Shown: positions 10,685 to 21,138, numbered from the stretch's first letter. The stretch is 64,000 bases of DNA from Serripes groenlandicus (GCA_031761405.1 JASEVX010000017.1:10931580-10995579), one strand, 5' to 3'. Program-made: numbers and translations. The notes: generated from the sequence alone by a model not told the origin.

Positions 10685-10841
10685 CAGAGCTCCAGATAAG
10701 GGGCGTTTCGCAGGTTCTAAATTCCTTATTTGACAATATAACCAATGAGACGATTCTTTTGAGTACCCAGAACATAGGGTTTGGTTGCATAATAAGAGTA
10801 ACTGTTGGGAAAAGAGCTGTATACCACTCCTTATCTGGACC
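10685..10841 (+). mobile_element. 'gtactcaaaagaatcg' hairpin MITE
   Basis: Ends cagagctccagataagg and ccttatctggac are inverted copies of each other. The central hairpin has lost one arm: only gagacgattcttttgagtac remains. Confidence 0.7.
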
Positions 10842-10919
10842 ATTCAATTCTGGTAAGTTTGTCCTGACACCTGCTTACCAGCAGCTATTTCCATCACCGC
10901 AACCAGAGTGCAGAGAAGC

Positions 10920-11149
10920 TTAACCCTTTCCCTCATAAAACAATTCTGCAGCAGACGACTTTGAACATATTTTGTCAAAACATAAAAAATCTCCATAATT
11001 GAATGGATAACCTATGACTAAAAGTGGAAAATATTGTGGCAAAAGGAGAAATTGCACGTTTTGTGCAATTTCTTCTTTTGTCACTATGTTTTCAAAAAGC
11101 CGTCTGCTGCAGAGGCGTCAGAAAGTGTCTATATGTGGGAAAGCGTTAA
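10920..11149 (-). mobile_element. TTAA-type MITE, full length, reversed
   Basis: TTAA at 10920-10923 and 11146-11149. The order of internal landmarks is reversed relative to most copies: ctgcagcagacgactttgaa first, ttcaaaaagccgtctgctgc last. Confidence 0.8.
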
Positions 11150-11154
11150 CCACT

Positions 11155-11320
11155 AGTTTTAGAGTACCAGTGCTTGAACTCTGGTCTTCCGCTCACTAGT
11201 CGGACGCTCTAACCATTATATAACTGAGTAGGCTCTGTTGATAACTTTCAACAGCTAAGGTTATATCACGGCAGACAGGAAAGATCATTTTGGTCTCACA
11301 CATTATATTTACATCGAGTG
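11155..11320 (-). mobile_element. tRNA-headed SINE fragment
   Basis: On the minus strand the A-box-like atggttagagcgtccgacta is followed by a B-box-like agagttcaagcac. Beyond it (11235-11270) the phrase caacagctaaggttatatca resembles the shared SINE tail core in reverse. Confidence 0.5.
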
Positions 11321-11353
11321 TAGTCTAGTGGTAGATCTTCATCTCGGTGATGG

Positions 11354-11660
11354 ATTGATTGATTGATTAATTGATCTGGGTTGAACGCCGTTTTTAACAA
11401 TTTCTCAGTCATATCACGGCGGCCAGTTCACCTACTCATGTGTTTCCTGGTTTTCTCACACCAGTACTCCACACAACAATCTTCCCAAGCAACTGGCTGC
11501 TTTTTCAACATAGACTGAGCCCATTGGAGGAAGACGAATGACGCATGTCGCAATGACTTTTGTCAAACGTCGGAAAGAAAGTTGGCCGAGCCGGGATTCG
11601 AACTCACAACCCCTGGATTGACAGCCCGCGTCGTTACCGACTGAGCTACCGGGGCTCGAC
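11354..11660 (-). mobile_element. tRNA-headed (CAAT)n SINE nested in another SINE
   Basis: Read on the minus strand: tRNA-like head (11660 to about 11590) with ggtagctcagtcggtaacga as A box and gtgagttcgaatcccggctc as B box, a body with tgtgtggagtactggtgtga, the tail core ccgtgatatgactgagaaat and a (CAAT)n tail at 11354-11375. Same family as 20083-20370, 35386-35686 and 43390-43661. Confidence 0.85.
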
Positions 11661-11883
11661 TCTGGTGATGGAGATCGCGGGATCGATCCCCGACCGGGTC
11701 ATACCAACAACGGCTTTAAAACTGGTAGTAATGGCTGTCCTCCTTGGCGCTCAGGGTGGCGGGGACAGCGATACGACTGACTGGCTGGTGTAAGGATACA
11801 AGGACCAGTAGTACTGGTAACTTACCAAGGTAACGCCGTGATATAACTGAGACAAATATTGAAAGCCGCGTAAAACACCAAAG

Positions 11884-11885
<2 letters not shown>

Positions 11886-11925
<40 letters not shown>

Positions 11926-11951
11926 GCAATCAATCAATCAATCAATCAATC
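11886..11951 (+). repeat. (CAAT)n microsatellite, SINE tail
   Basis: About 16 copies of the tetranucleotide with one interruption (ataaagc). It lies exactly at the end of the outer SINE and is best read as its expanded tail. Confidence 0.9.
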
Positions 11952-11996
11952 GAGATAGAAATATAAAATATATGAAACCAATACCACCACACCTAC

Positions 11997-12341
11997 CAGG
12001 GGCGTAGCTTTGCAATAATCAATGTGTAGGCCGTCTCGTGAGAAAATCAACATTGGGGACTCTGCGTAAAGTATCGACCCGGATCAGCCTAAGCATGCCA
12101 CACAGGCCCATCCGGATAGACACTTTTCGCTTCCTGTGGATTTTCTGTTTCAGGAATCACTACTCTATATATTAATCCCTCTAAGACGGAATGTGTCGGC
12201 CGGATCAGTCTGCGCGGACAGCGCAGGCTGATCTGGTCGATACATTACGCAGATGTCTATCGCCGCAGCTGCATTTTGGGGCATTTTGAGAAAAAATGTG
12301 TAGGCGCGTGCCTACAGTGCCTAAAGGGAGATACGCCCCTG
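11997..12341 (-). mobile_element. Composite TIR element, inverted relative to 8979-9321
   Basis: Outer ends caggggcgtagc and gatacgcccctg. The interior is the TATGAGCC MITE with one terminus replaced. It is flanked on both sides by cctac (11992-11996 and 12342-12346), a possible short target duplication. Its landmarks match 8979-9321 in reverse order. Confidence 0.7.
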
Positions 12342-12401
12342 CCTACTGGAGCTCATGAGTTGCATTTAATCCAATCGTCGTGCAACTAATTTAGCCCGCT
12401 C

Positions 12402-12555
12402 TTACGGTCCAAGGCAGGGTCAGACTGTGGTCGCCATTCGTATTGAATGTCCATTAGCCAATGGGGCTCTGTTGATAGACAAAAGTATCAAGGCAGAACA
12501 CATTGGTACATTATTGTCGTAACACGTGCTAGGCCCGTTGTCGAAGCATATCAAC
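12402..12555 (+). repeat. Local direct duplication, copy 1
   Basis: Starts ggtccaaggcagggtcagac and ends aagcatatcaacttaac. It is nearly identical to 12914-13077. A TTAA MITE pair separates the two. Confidence 0.85.
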
Positions 12556-12786
12556 TTAACCCTTTCCCTCATATAGACGCTTTCTGACGCCTCTGTAGCA
12601 GACGGCTATTTGAAAACATAGTGACAAAATAAAGAAATTGCACAAAACGTGCAACTTCTCCTTTTGCCACAATGTTTTCCACTTTTTGTCATAGGTTATC
12701 CATTCAATTATGGAGATGTTCTATGTTTTGACAAAATACGTTCAAAGTCGTCTGCTGCAGAATTGTCGTATGAGGGAAAGGGTTAA
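12556..12786 (+). mobile_element. TTAA-type MITE, full length
   Basis: TTAA at 12556-12559 and 12783-12786. All landmarks are present, including the cacaaaacgtgc hairpin variant. The following 70 bp (taatacaacctactca onward) recur after the copy at 14001-14231, so the MITE moved or duplicated together with flanking DNA. Confidence 0.85.
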
Positions 12787-12854
12787 TACAACCTACTCAT
12801 TGATTTATTTTTCTTTCTTTATTTTGTATTCAATATAATTGTATATTAGTATCT

Positions 12855-12913
12855 TTAACCCTTTCCCTCATACAACAAATCTGCAGCAGACGACTTTGGA
12901 TATATTTTATCCG
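12855..12913 (-). mobile_element. TTAA-type MITE, truncated
   Basis: Starts at TTAA and reads ccctttccctcatacaacaa then cagcagacgactttggatat, and stops abruptly at ttttatccgggg, where the duplicated segment 12914-13077 begins. The intact equivalent is 14300-14529. Confidence 0.75.
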
Positions 12914-13077
12914 GGGTCTTATGGTCCAAGGCAGGGTCAGACTGTGGTCGCCATTCGTATTGAATATCCATTAGCCAATGGGGCTCTGTTGATAGACGAA
13001 AGTATCAAAGCAGAACACATTGGTACATTATTGTCGTAAAGCTTGCTAGGCCCATTGTCGAAGCATATCAACTTAAC
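12914..13077 (+). repeat. Local direct duplication, copy 2
   Basis: Same as 12402-12555 with scattered substitutions (for example gaatatcc for gaatgtcc). Its 3' end continues into unique sequence, so this may be the parental copy. Confidence 0.85.
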
Positions 13078-13272
13078 TCTGTCTAAAGTAGACTCTTCCA
13101 TGTTCAAAATCGGGCGTCTCCACTTCTTATTTTTAAACATTTTTTTGGACTATTTTGGTTAATAAAAAGACAAACAAAGCTGATTCCAGGTGAGACAGCT
13201 CGTCACGAGCTGACTCACCTGAATCTGTATTGTTTGCAAAAACCTTAATATTGCCTTTGGCGCTGAAAGAGT

Positions 13273-14003
13273 TAAAGGGCCCGTCACACTTACTTAGAAT
13301 CAGCAGGAATTATGCAGAACCAGTCGGAAATATTATTTTTTTAAAAATTCGCGCCACACTCGGGGTGGAAAGTCAAATTGGCCTAGATTCTTACAGCTTT
13401 GTAAAAATGCCGTAAGAATACTTAGAATGCATTTCGAAACAACCTCGAATCTTGTCCATTCCGGGTGTCTTAGCTCCCGAATGCAGCTCGAATGTAGTTG
13501 GAACAGAGTAGGAATACTTAGAATGCTGTTATAATCCAGTCAAAATATTTAAAATGCGCTTCAACTTCCATACGAATACGGTTGGATTTTTGCCCGAAGT
13601 CATGCGACTCCCAAATACCAACTAAAAAATTTCAAGTAGCTGTCTGTGATTTCATACGAATGTATTTAGGGGATTACCGTTTGGGTTCTCCTTCGAATAC
13701 GATCAAAATGTTTCGAATGGTGTCAGAATGCCGTAAGACTATTTAGAAAGTAGCCAGAAGAATGCAGTTAGAATACACTTCAAATGCTGTTCGATATTTC
13801 TCGACTACGAATGTAACTCGAAAGGTTTGAGCATGAGCAAAACTTTTGGTTGGACTGGCCACAAGAATGGACCAGATTATTTTGAATGCACTCAGAATGC
13901 AGGCAATTTATTTAAAATACACTTCGAATATCCAGGAATATACCACGAATTTTCATTCCGACGACATGCGGGCTCATTCCGTCTCTAGTGTGACTAGGCT
14001 TTA
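13273..14003. mobile_element. Harbinger-like non-autonomous element with gaatgc sub-repeats
   Basis: The ends are imperfect inverted repeats: taaagggcccgtcacact on the left and agtgtgactaggcttta on the right. The interior is filled with scattered gaatgc/gaatac motifs of mixed spacing (for example taagaatacttagaatgc). There is no coding capacity. GGGCCCGT-type ends suggest PIF/Harbinger, but this is inference. Confidence 0.55.
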
Positions 14004-14231
14004 ACCCTTTCCCTTATATAGACGCTTTCTGACGCCTCTGCAGCAGACGGATTTTTGTAAACATAGTGACAAAAGAAGAAATTGCACAAAACGTGCAATT
14101 TATCCTTTTTCCACAATGTTTTCCACTTTTTGTCATAGGTTATCCATTCAATTATGGAGATTTTCTATTTTTTTGACAAAATACGTTCACAGTCGTCTGC
14201 TACAGAATTGTCGTATGAGGGAAAGGTTTAA
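14001..14231 (+). mobile_element. TTAA-type MITE, full length
   Basis: TTAA at 14001-14004 and 14228-14231. It shares its right flank with the copy ending at 12786. Confidence 0.85.
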
Positions 14232-14299
14232 TACAACCTACTTATTTATTTATTTTTATTTATTTATCTTTTATTCAATATAATTGTATATTAGTATCT

Positions 14300-14529
14300 T
14301 TAACCTTTTCCCTCATACAACAAATCCGCAGCAGACGACTTTGGATATATTTTGTCAAAAAATGGAAAATCTCTATAATTGAACGGATAACCTATGACTA
14401 AAAGTGGAAAACATCGTGGCAAAAGGAGAAATTGCTCGTTTTGAGCAATTTCTTCTTTTGTCACGATGTTTTCAAAAAGCCGTCTGCTGCAGAGGCGTCA
14501 GAAAGCGTCTGTATGAGGGAAAGGGTTAA
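14300..14529 (-). mobile_element. TTAA-type MITE, full length, reversed
   Basis: TTAA at both ends. It carries the cgttttgagcaatttcttct hairpin variant. It forms an inverted pair with 14001-14231, 69 bp apart, and the truncated counterpart of this pair lies at 12556-12913. Confidence 0.85.
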
Positions 14530-14763
14530 CGTTGCGTCTGTTTGAATGGTGGTTTAAGCCTCTTTCAAGTAAAAGTAAAACTTAAAATATTCATAACATA
14601 TTTCCCCCCTCAACCAAAGTTTACGACTTTAAAATAACTGATCGGGTAGATACAATATTTACAAACAGCTTTATCCCCGTTTTCACAAACGAATCCGTCT
14701 GGGTTCATGTAGAGCTACTCAATGGTATCGTACTCACTCAATTATAGTCATTCTACCGAAAAA

Positions 14764-14952
14764 TGAGCCGTTCCACGAGAAAACGAACATTGTGGACTCA
14801 GCGTAAAGTATCGACGATGCTTTTTGCCTTCTGTGGATTTTCTGTTTCAGGAATCATTACTCTATACATCTACCCCCCTGTGGCGGAATGTGTCCGGCCC
14901 GGATCTAGGTCGATACATTACGCAGAGTCCATAAAGTTGGTTTTCTCGTGGA
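14764..14952 (+). mobile_element. TATGAGCC-type hairpin MITE, internally deleted
   Basis: Both termini are present (gagccgttccacgagaaaac and gttggttttctcgtgg). About 70 bp of the left inner arm is missing. Confidence 0.75.
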
Positions 14953-14985
14953 ATATCATATTATTAATTATCTAATGTATGCCGG

Positions 14986-15215
14986 TTAACCCTCCATTTC
15001 CGACTTACATACGCATTTTGATGCATCTGCAACAGACGACATTTGAAAACATTGCGACAAAAAAAGAAATTGCTCATAACAAGCAATTTCTCTAATTGCA
15101 AAAGCGTATGAAGCTCTTTTCAATAAGTATGCCTCATATATTTCATTTTCCACATTTTGGCTTGTATGGCACCATAGTCGTCTGCTACTGATATGTTGGA
15201 TGGGGGAAAGGGTTT
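14986..15215 (+). mobile_element. TTAA-type MITE, diverged
   Basis: TTAA at 14986, then ccctccatttccgac, gcaacagacgacatttgaaa, hairpin ttgctcataacaagcaattt, and a gatgggggaaagggttt end. More diverged than other full-length copies. Confidence 0.7.
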
Positions 15216-15765
15216 GGAAAAGGGGGAGGTTTCGAAATGTTTGCCAGCAAGTTAACATTGATTAAATGCTTAGTTAAGGAATTCCGAGTGCTATTTTTTC
15301 TAGGTTAAATAAGCCAAGTAAGAACGGATGTTCCTGGTTAAAAGATTGATTTAGATAGGTGAAACACCTGCAGATTCCAGCCTGATAGACAAAGTTCACC
15401 AAGTGAAATTGTATGCTGTGATCTCGATAAATATCGTATGTTTTGACGGTGATGTGATAGAAAAAAATACCTTTAAATATTTGATGGTAGTTATTTCAAC
15501 TTGCTTTTCGACAACTCGTTTCTATTTTTAATTAATCATTTTACATAAATGTAAAAACTTGTCTACGGTTTTGTCAAAATGAAATAATATTAAATCTGAC
15601 AAAAAACATTCATAGTAAAATATGACGATAAAACAATTGAACAGAGTAGAAATCATTGTTAGGAATAAAAATTGTATATCTTTGTTTCTTTGTTAACAGA
15701 GGCCCACAGGGAAGACTGGTCATGACCAACTGTGCAGCCTCTATAACTAAAGTCTTTATTGTTAT
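15216..15765. other. No recognisable feature
   Basis: AT-rich, no repeat family or coding signal recognised. Confidence 0.4.
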
Positions 15766-15832
15766 AATGATTATTATTATTATTGTTATTATTATTATTG
15801 TTATTATTATTATTATATTATTATTATTATTA
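15766..15832 (+). repeat. (ATT)n microsatellite
   Basis: About 22 near-perfect ATT triplets with occasional ATTGTT interruptions. Confidence 0.95.
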
Positions 15833-15968
15833 TGTTTTAACAGTCGTCTACTGCAAAGGGGGTCACAATCTTGACTAATTTATCGAACGGTAAATAAAAG
15901 TACAATTTTAGAATAAAGAGTAGAAAACATTGTTGAAAAGGGAAAACATGCTAATTAATAGCTAACAG

Positions 15969-16154
15969 TCTAATCCGGGCCGACACATTCCGTCTCAGGG
16001 GGATAGAGGTATAGAGTAACGATGTTCTGAAATAAAAGATCCACAGGAGGCGAAAAGTGTTTTTCCGGGTTAACCTGTGCGGCATGCTTAGGCTGATCCG
16101 GGATGATACTTTACGCAGAGTCCACAATGTTGGTTTTCTCCCGGAACGGCTCAT
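15969..16154 (+). mobile_element. TATGAGCC-type hairpin MITE, left end missing
   Basis: Begins inside the left arm (taatccgggccgacacattc) and runs to the right terminus cccggaacggctcat. Confidence 0.75.
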
Positions 16155-16244
16155 ACCGTTTTGTCTCCGTATCTAGCTACCCAATACTTTGTTATCCTGG
16201 ATTAAAGCGAATGTTTTAATTCTCTGCCAAAAGTGAGGTTATGT

Positions 16245-16644
16245 TATGCCTCCTTCACATACACGGATTTTTATTACGAGTCCTTACGGATCGCCAACTC
16301 GTAGTCAATCGCAAGCATCCGTAAATAACTCGCTAGTATCCGTAAATAACTCGCTAGTATCCGTAAATAACTCGCTAGTATCCGTAAATAACTCGCTAGT
16401 ATCCGTAAATAGCTCGCTAGTATCCGTAAATAACTCGTTAGTATCCGTAAATAACTCGTCACAACTCGCAGACACTCTTAAGGGGGCATTTTCTTTGACA
16501 TGTCAAAAATCTTCTTACGATTGTCAGCGGATTGATTTTTCCGTAAATGACTCGTAACAATCCGTAAGTATCGTAAACCGCTCGCAACAACACGTAACCA
16601 TCCGTAAACTGCTCGCAAGAATCCGTGTATGTGAAGGGGGCATT
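16245..16644. mobile_element. Short TIR element with an internal 21-bp minisatellite, possible Harbinger type
   Basis: The termini are 24-bp inverted repeats with one mismatch: atgcctccttcacatacacg on the left and cgtgtatgtgaagggggcat on the right. A possible TTA target duplication flanks it. The interior is rich in ccgtaa and ctcg words, and one such segment is amplified at 16312-16458. The ORF across it is a translation of the repeat. Confidence 0.7.
16312..16458 (+). repeat. 21-bp tandem repeat, 7 copies
   Basis: Unit tagtatccgtaaataactcg plus one base, seven near-identical copies. It lies within the TIR element 16245-16644, so the expansion happened inside the element or was transposed with it. 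Confidence 0.9.
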
Positions 16645-16901
16645 ACTTTTACATAATAGCAGGTGTAATATCAGTAAAATGTCACCTTAGTCTACAACGA
16701 CAAGAAAACTTCGAGTTATAGCAGGATGCCAATTCTTCTGTTTTGATTCCTAGGAAACAATGATTTATGGCTGACAGAAAAGTATTATGAAATGCGTATT
16801 GAATTATAAGGACCGTCTATCCAGATATATTAAGTTAAAAAGAACTAGTTGTTATGTTTAAAATGTTATCCAGACGTGTTGCCTCAACAACGAAAAGTTA
16901 A

Positions 16902-17092
16902 GGTCCATATAAGGAGGGGTATTCAGCTCTTTTTCCACCACTTTTTATCTTATTATAAATGCAAACCCTATGTTGTGGGTACTCAAAAGAATCGTCTCAG
17001 TGAGACGATTCGTTTGAGTACCCACAACATAGGGTTAGAGGGTCAAATAAGGATTTTAGAACATGCAAAACGCCCCTTATCTAGAGCTCTGG
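16902..17092 (-). mobile_element. 'gtactcaaaagaatcg' hairpin MITE, complete
   Basis: The best copy of its family. The central hairpin at about 16965-17035 is nearly perfect: ccctatgttgtgggtactca pairs with tgagtacccacaacataggg. The outer end ccttatctagagctctgg is intact on the right. Confidence 0.8.
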
Positions 17093-17284
17093 TAGTACAG
17101 AAGAAAAGGGTTTACTGTACGAGGGGCTATCCATAAGTTTGTGTGGACAAACAGCATGTATAATCCCGAATTTTTAATATACACAAATGAAATTCAAAGA
17201 TATAGTAATTAAACATATTTTCCACAAATTCTGAAATGTGATATGATTGTCTTCATGATATCCGTAAGTAACATGCGTTCAAAC

Positions 17285-17360
17285 CCACCACAGGTCATAT
17301 CATTGCATGTATTATCAGAGGAGGTAGATTTAATACATGCAATGATATGACCTGTGGTGG
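17285..17360. repeat. Perfect 30-bp inverted repeat (hairpin)
   Basis: 17285-17314 and 17331-17360 are exact reverse complements (ccaccacaggtcatatcatt is the start of the left arm), separated by 16 bp. It belongs to none of the MITE families named here. Confidence 0.9.
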
Positions 17361-17382
17361 AAGTTGACGCTTTTTTGACAAC

Positions 17383-17535
17383 CAAACCCTATGGTGTAGG
17401 TACTCAAAAGAACCGTCCTCAGTGGAACGATTATTTTGAGTACCCACAACGTAGGGTTTAATGCAGTCATAAGAGAAATGTTGTTGGAATAAAGACCAGA
17501 TTTGAGGATGTGAAATACTCATCTTATATAGAGAT
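17383..17535 (-). mobile_element. 'gtactcaaaagaatcg' hairpin MITE, partial
   Basis: The central hairpin (accctatggtgtaggtactc with gagtacccacaacgtagggt) and one outer arm are present. The other outer arm is absent. It starts 22 bp after the perfect hairpin at 17285-17360. Confidence 0.7.
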
Positions 17536-18974
17536 TTGATTATCTAGTTGTAGTGCCAGATATTATACACAAAACGTAACTGAAATCGGTCGAGAACTTA
17601 AAAACATTGAGGTGACATGATGAACTTACCACTAGCACATGTTAATCGGCCATTGCACACGTTGTCCTAAGTAATCCAATCACCTTAAAGGTGATGTACT
17701 CAAGAAAATATATATTACAGTCAAAGTTTCAAAACTGTTCAAGAAAGTTGACATGAAATATTAGAATAGATAATTCTGGGAATAATTAATTAATATTTTC
17801 TCTTTCTAGAACCATAAACATCTAATAGTTATCGTTATTGCTTCATTTTTAATAGGTAGACATACCCAGTTAGCCAATTTGTGTACATTTTCATGACTTT
17901 CAATTTTTCAACATTTACTGCCAAAATAGTTTTGAACTACTTATTACTTACTTTGTTGTTACTAATTAGCAATATTTGGAGAAATGTTAACATTTCAAAA
18001 TTTTGATCTCCATCTGGAGTGCAGCACCTTTAAAGTCAGTAGGGTGTTTAGAGTAGGCCTTAAGAAAATGACGTAGGGACAAAGATTAAAAAAGTGCGAT
18101 GACACATTTTTGTGTCAACCTTGGGCAAACACCAGTTCAGATAATGCAAGTAATTTATAGCAAATAATTCTGACAAAGCCTTTTGTCAACCGTTTATTGC
18201 ATAACGAATTGCAACAATTATTCTGGTGGACGCGGAACTGTCATGGATGACGAGCAATCAGATAAAAGCAACAAAGTGTGACGCCTAGACTGGTACAAGA
18301 ACTCGCTGATAAAGACAGGCACATGAATATTCATAAGATGTGTAATGAACTTGATATCGTATACGAAACGACCCAACGAATATAAGAAATAAACCGGACA
18401 CGAGCCGCTTGAGCGCGTGCTGGATACAAATACTTCTGAAAAAAGGAAGGAGAGTAGCAGAATCGAAACGGGTTATTGCATGTTTTTAGGTAGGAAAGAA
18501 GGGAGCTCAAATTTTAAGCGCACAATAAACGGATAAAACATGGAAATTAGATTTTCTATCCGGTGAGTCAATGGAAGTCACGTGGAATACCCCCACGGAA
18601 AAACGCAAATACCTGTCGTTCTCTTGAAGGAGTTTTACATTACCCGCCTTAATCACCACATAGCGCCTTGTGATGTTTCCCTATTCCCGAAAACCTCAAG
18701 AGTAAATTAAAGGGAAAGCAATTCTCAGACTGACTGACCTATGGAAAGAAGCACAAACGGGTGTCTGTACATTGGGTAGAGAGTCACCGAAAATCTGTGG
18801 CAGCGCAAGGTCGTTACTTTGAGCAAATGTGACGTTATATTTACGACGTCAACATGTATTCGACATGCGGGACAATGCCGCATGTGACCTGTTTAAAGGT
18901 TACGCTGCTCTCTTATATGTGCGCATGATTTTGTGAAATGTTCAATACTTTTCAAGGGATGATTGAAGATAATA
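17536..18974. other. Long stretch without recognised features
   Basis: No ORF with a visible domain and no match to the window's repeat families. It is less AT-extreme around 18200-18900 and could hold unique host intergenic sequence. Confidence 0.4.
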
Positions 18975-19093
18975 TATAGCTAATTGTATGGAATATATAT
19001 ATAGCAAATTGTATGGAATATATAGCTAATTGTATGGAATATATAGCTAAGTGTATGGAATATATATTTTATAGCTAATTGTATGGAATATAT
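18975..19093 (+). repeat. About 21-bp tandem repeat (taattgtatggaatatatag)
   Basis: Five to six copies of a unit reading taattgtatggaatatatag with short ta-dinucleotide length changes between copies. Confidence 0.85.
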
Positions 19094-19485
19094 GCTTTTC
19101 GTTTTGATTTAATTAAGTTTGTCCACGAACTTTTGGATATGCTCTCGTACATTATTGCTCATTTGTCTTTAAAGAGCATTCACAATTCCAAAAGACTAGA
19201 CTTGATTTTGTTCAAGTTATCATAATGTTAAGATTATCTGCTTTTACAATAATAATATCTGATGATATGTCATACGTTTCGGTTCTTATCAATTGGTGGG
19301 CGAGGGGAGGGGAACAATCAAAGACTCCAGAGAAAAACGCGTTCAGGTAGTCCCGGAAGACGACGGTACTCTCAGTGCTTTTAAAATGCAGATTAAAGTT
19401 TCCTGACACCATTCTATCAAAGGAATGCGAATCTGGAATTCTCGTCTGTGATATCTGATTTAACAAACCCACGTGTTTATTGCAT

Positions 19486-19711
19486 TTAACCCTTTCCGTC
19501 ATATAAACGCTTTCTGACGCCTCTGCAGCAGACGGCTATTTGCATAGTGACAAAAGAAGAAATTGCACAAAACGTGCAATTTCTCCTTTTGCCACAATTT
19601 TTTCCACTTTTAATCATAGGTTATCCATTCAATTATAGAGATTTTCGATTGTTTGATAAAATATGTTCAAAGTCGTCTGCTGCAGAATTGTCGTATTAGG
19701 GAAAGGGTTAA
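19486..19711 (+). mobile_element. TTAA-type MITE, full length
   Basis: TTAA at 19486-19489 and 19708-19711. It has lost a few bases in the ggctatttgcatagtg segment. Confidence 0.85.
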
Positions 19712-20082
19712 CCGTAGACTCAGTAACCGTTCAGCGATAATGACCCTTTACGCTATGTCAGTATGCAAAAGACATACTATACAATTACTAGTTGCTATAT
19801 TCGCTGTCTCTTCACGGCAAAACAGTAAACCGTATACTTTGTATCCGACTTCAAATCATGCATATGTTTCACTTTTTGTTGTATAATAAATGCATTATTT
19901 AGTAAGCATTAGAAGAAAATAGTAATACTATAAATAGCAATCGAATTATTTATGTACTAGGCCTATAGCGCTGAAAAGCCTAACATTTGGAAAATTGAAT
20001 GTTGTTTGTAAACATCGGAAGTTAACTGTTTTTCCAGACGAGCGTTTTCATCCACAGTGTCAGAGGACTATATAAGAAGGTT

Positions 20083-20370
20083 GTTTGGGGTTTAAATCCG
20101 TTTTCAACAATTATTCAGTCATATCACAGCGGCCAGCTCACCTACTCATATGTGTACTGGCTTTCTCAGACCAGAAATCCACACAACAATCCTTCCAAGC
20201 AACTGGCTGCTTTTCCACATAGACTGTTAGCCCATTGGTTGAAGCCGAATGACGCTTGTCACGATGAATTCCGTCAAACGACGGAAAGAATGTTGGCCGA
20301 GCTGGGGTTCGAACTCACAACCCCTGGATTGACAGCCCGCGTCGATACCGATTGAGCTATACAGGTCCTC
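20083..20370 (-). mobile_element. tRNA-headed (CAAT)n-family SINE
   Basis: Read on the minus strand: head with a diverged A box and gtgagttcgaaccccagctc as B box, the body with ttgtgtggatttctggtctg, and the tail core to about 20105. The (CAAT)n tail itself is not preserved. Confidence 0.8.
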
Positions 20371-20400
20371 ACCCAACAGTGTATCTCTTATGACTCTACT

Positions 20401-20705
20401 TAAGACTGAGACGATTCTTTTGGGTACCCATAATATAGGGCACGATGGTCGTGTATGGATTTCAGGATATGAAATACTATTTATTTTCTAGATCTGCACA
20501 ATGCTTTTGATTTTTAGACAATAATAATTATGTGAATTGCAGAGCTCTAGATAAGGGGCATTTTTCATGTTCTAAAATCCTTATTATACATTCAAACCCT
20601 ATGTTGTGGGTACTCAAAAGAATATACAACATAGGATTTTATTGAGTAATAAGAGACATATTGTGGGGGAAAAGATCTGCTCACTCCCTCTTATCTAGTA
20701 CTCTG
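20401..20705 (+). mobile_element. 'gtactcaaaagaatcg' hairpin MITEs, fragment plus nearly complete copy
   Basis: 20401-20445 is a central-arm fragment (gagacgattcttttgggtac). 20540-20705 is a copy with both outer ends (gcagagctctagataagggg and cttatctagtactctg), in which the central hairpin is partly deleted. Confidence 0.7.
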
Positions 20706-20909
20706 TCAGAGCTTCTGAAGAGTAACACGCTTTACATATCGCATACAAGGTATTGACTTATATAAACAAATTGATAGCAACAAAATAAAATAGATGGTAC
20801 AAATTGCTATTTCCATCCAAAATATTTACTTATAGCAGATAAAAAATGTCTTATCACCATTGCTCAGAAAACCCTTAATGCTACAAACGCATTACGACTA
20901 TGCATATGT

Positions 20910-21138
20910 TTAACCCTTCCCACATATAGAGTCTTTCTGACGCCTCTGCAGCAGACGGCTTTTTGAAAACAACGTGACAAAAGAAGAAATTGCTCAAATC
21001 GAGCAATTTCTCCTTTTGCCACAATGTTTTCCACTTTTAGTCATAGGTTATCAATTCAATTATAGAGATTTTCTATTTTTTGACAAAATATGTTCAAAGC
21101 CGTCTGCTTCAGAATTGTCGTATAAGGGAAAGGGTTAA
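20910..21138 (+). mobile_element. TTAA-type MITE, full length
   Basis: TTAA at 20910-20913 and 21135-21138, with the aattgctcaaatcgagcaat hairpin. Confidence 0.85.

Larger units (their letters stand above)
11312..11951 (+). mobile_element. tRNA-headed SINE interrupted by another SINE
   Basis: The head begins gtagtctagtggtagatc (11320-11340) and resumes after an insertion at agatcgcgggatcgatcccc, the B-box region (11671 onward). The body reaches the shared tail core gccgtgatataactgag (about 11835) and a (CAAT)n tail to 11951. Bases 11354-11660 are the inserted SINE, flanked by ctcggtgatgg on the left and ctctggtgatgg on the right, an imperfect target duplication. Confidence 0.75.

Noticed and set aside
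11590..11660. tRNA gene with good A and B boxes (also 20300-20370, 35386-35460, 43590-43661)
   Set aside because: The same sequence recurs with a SINE body, tail and target duplication. The cloverleaf is not intact.
16246..16557. 103-codon ORF with a SVNNSLV repeat
   Set aside because: Translation of the 21-bp minisatellite inside a TIR element.
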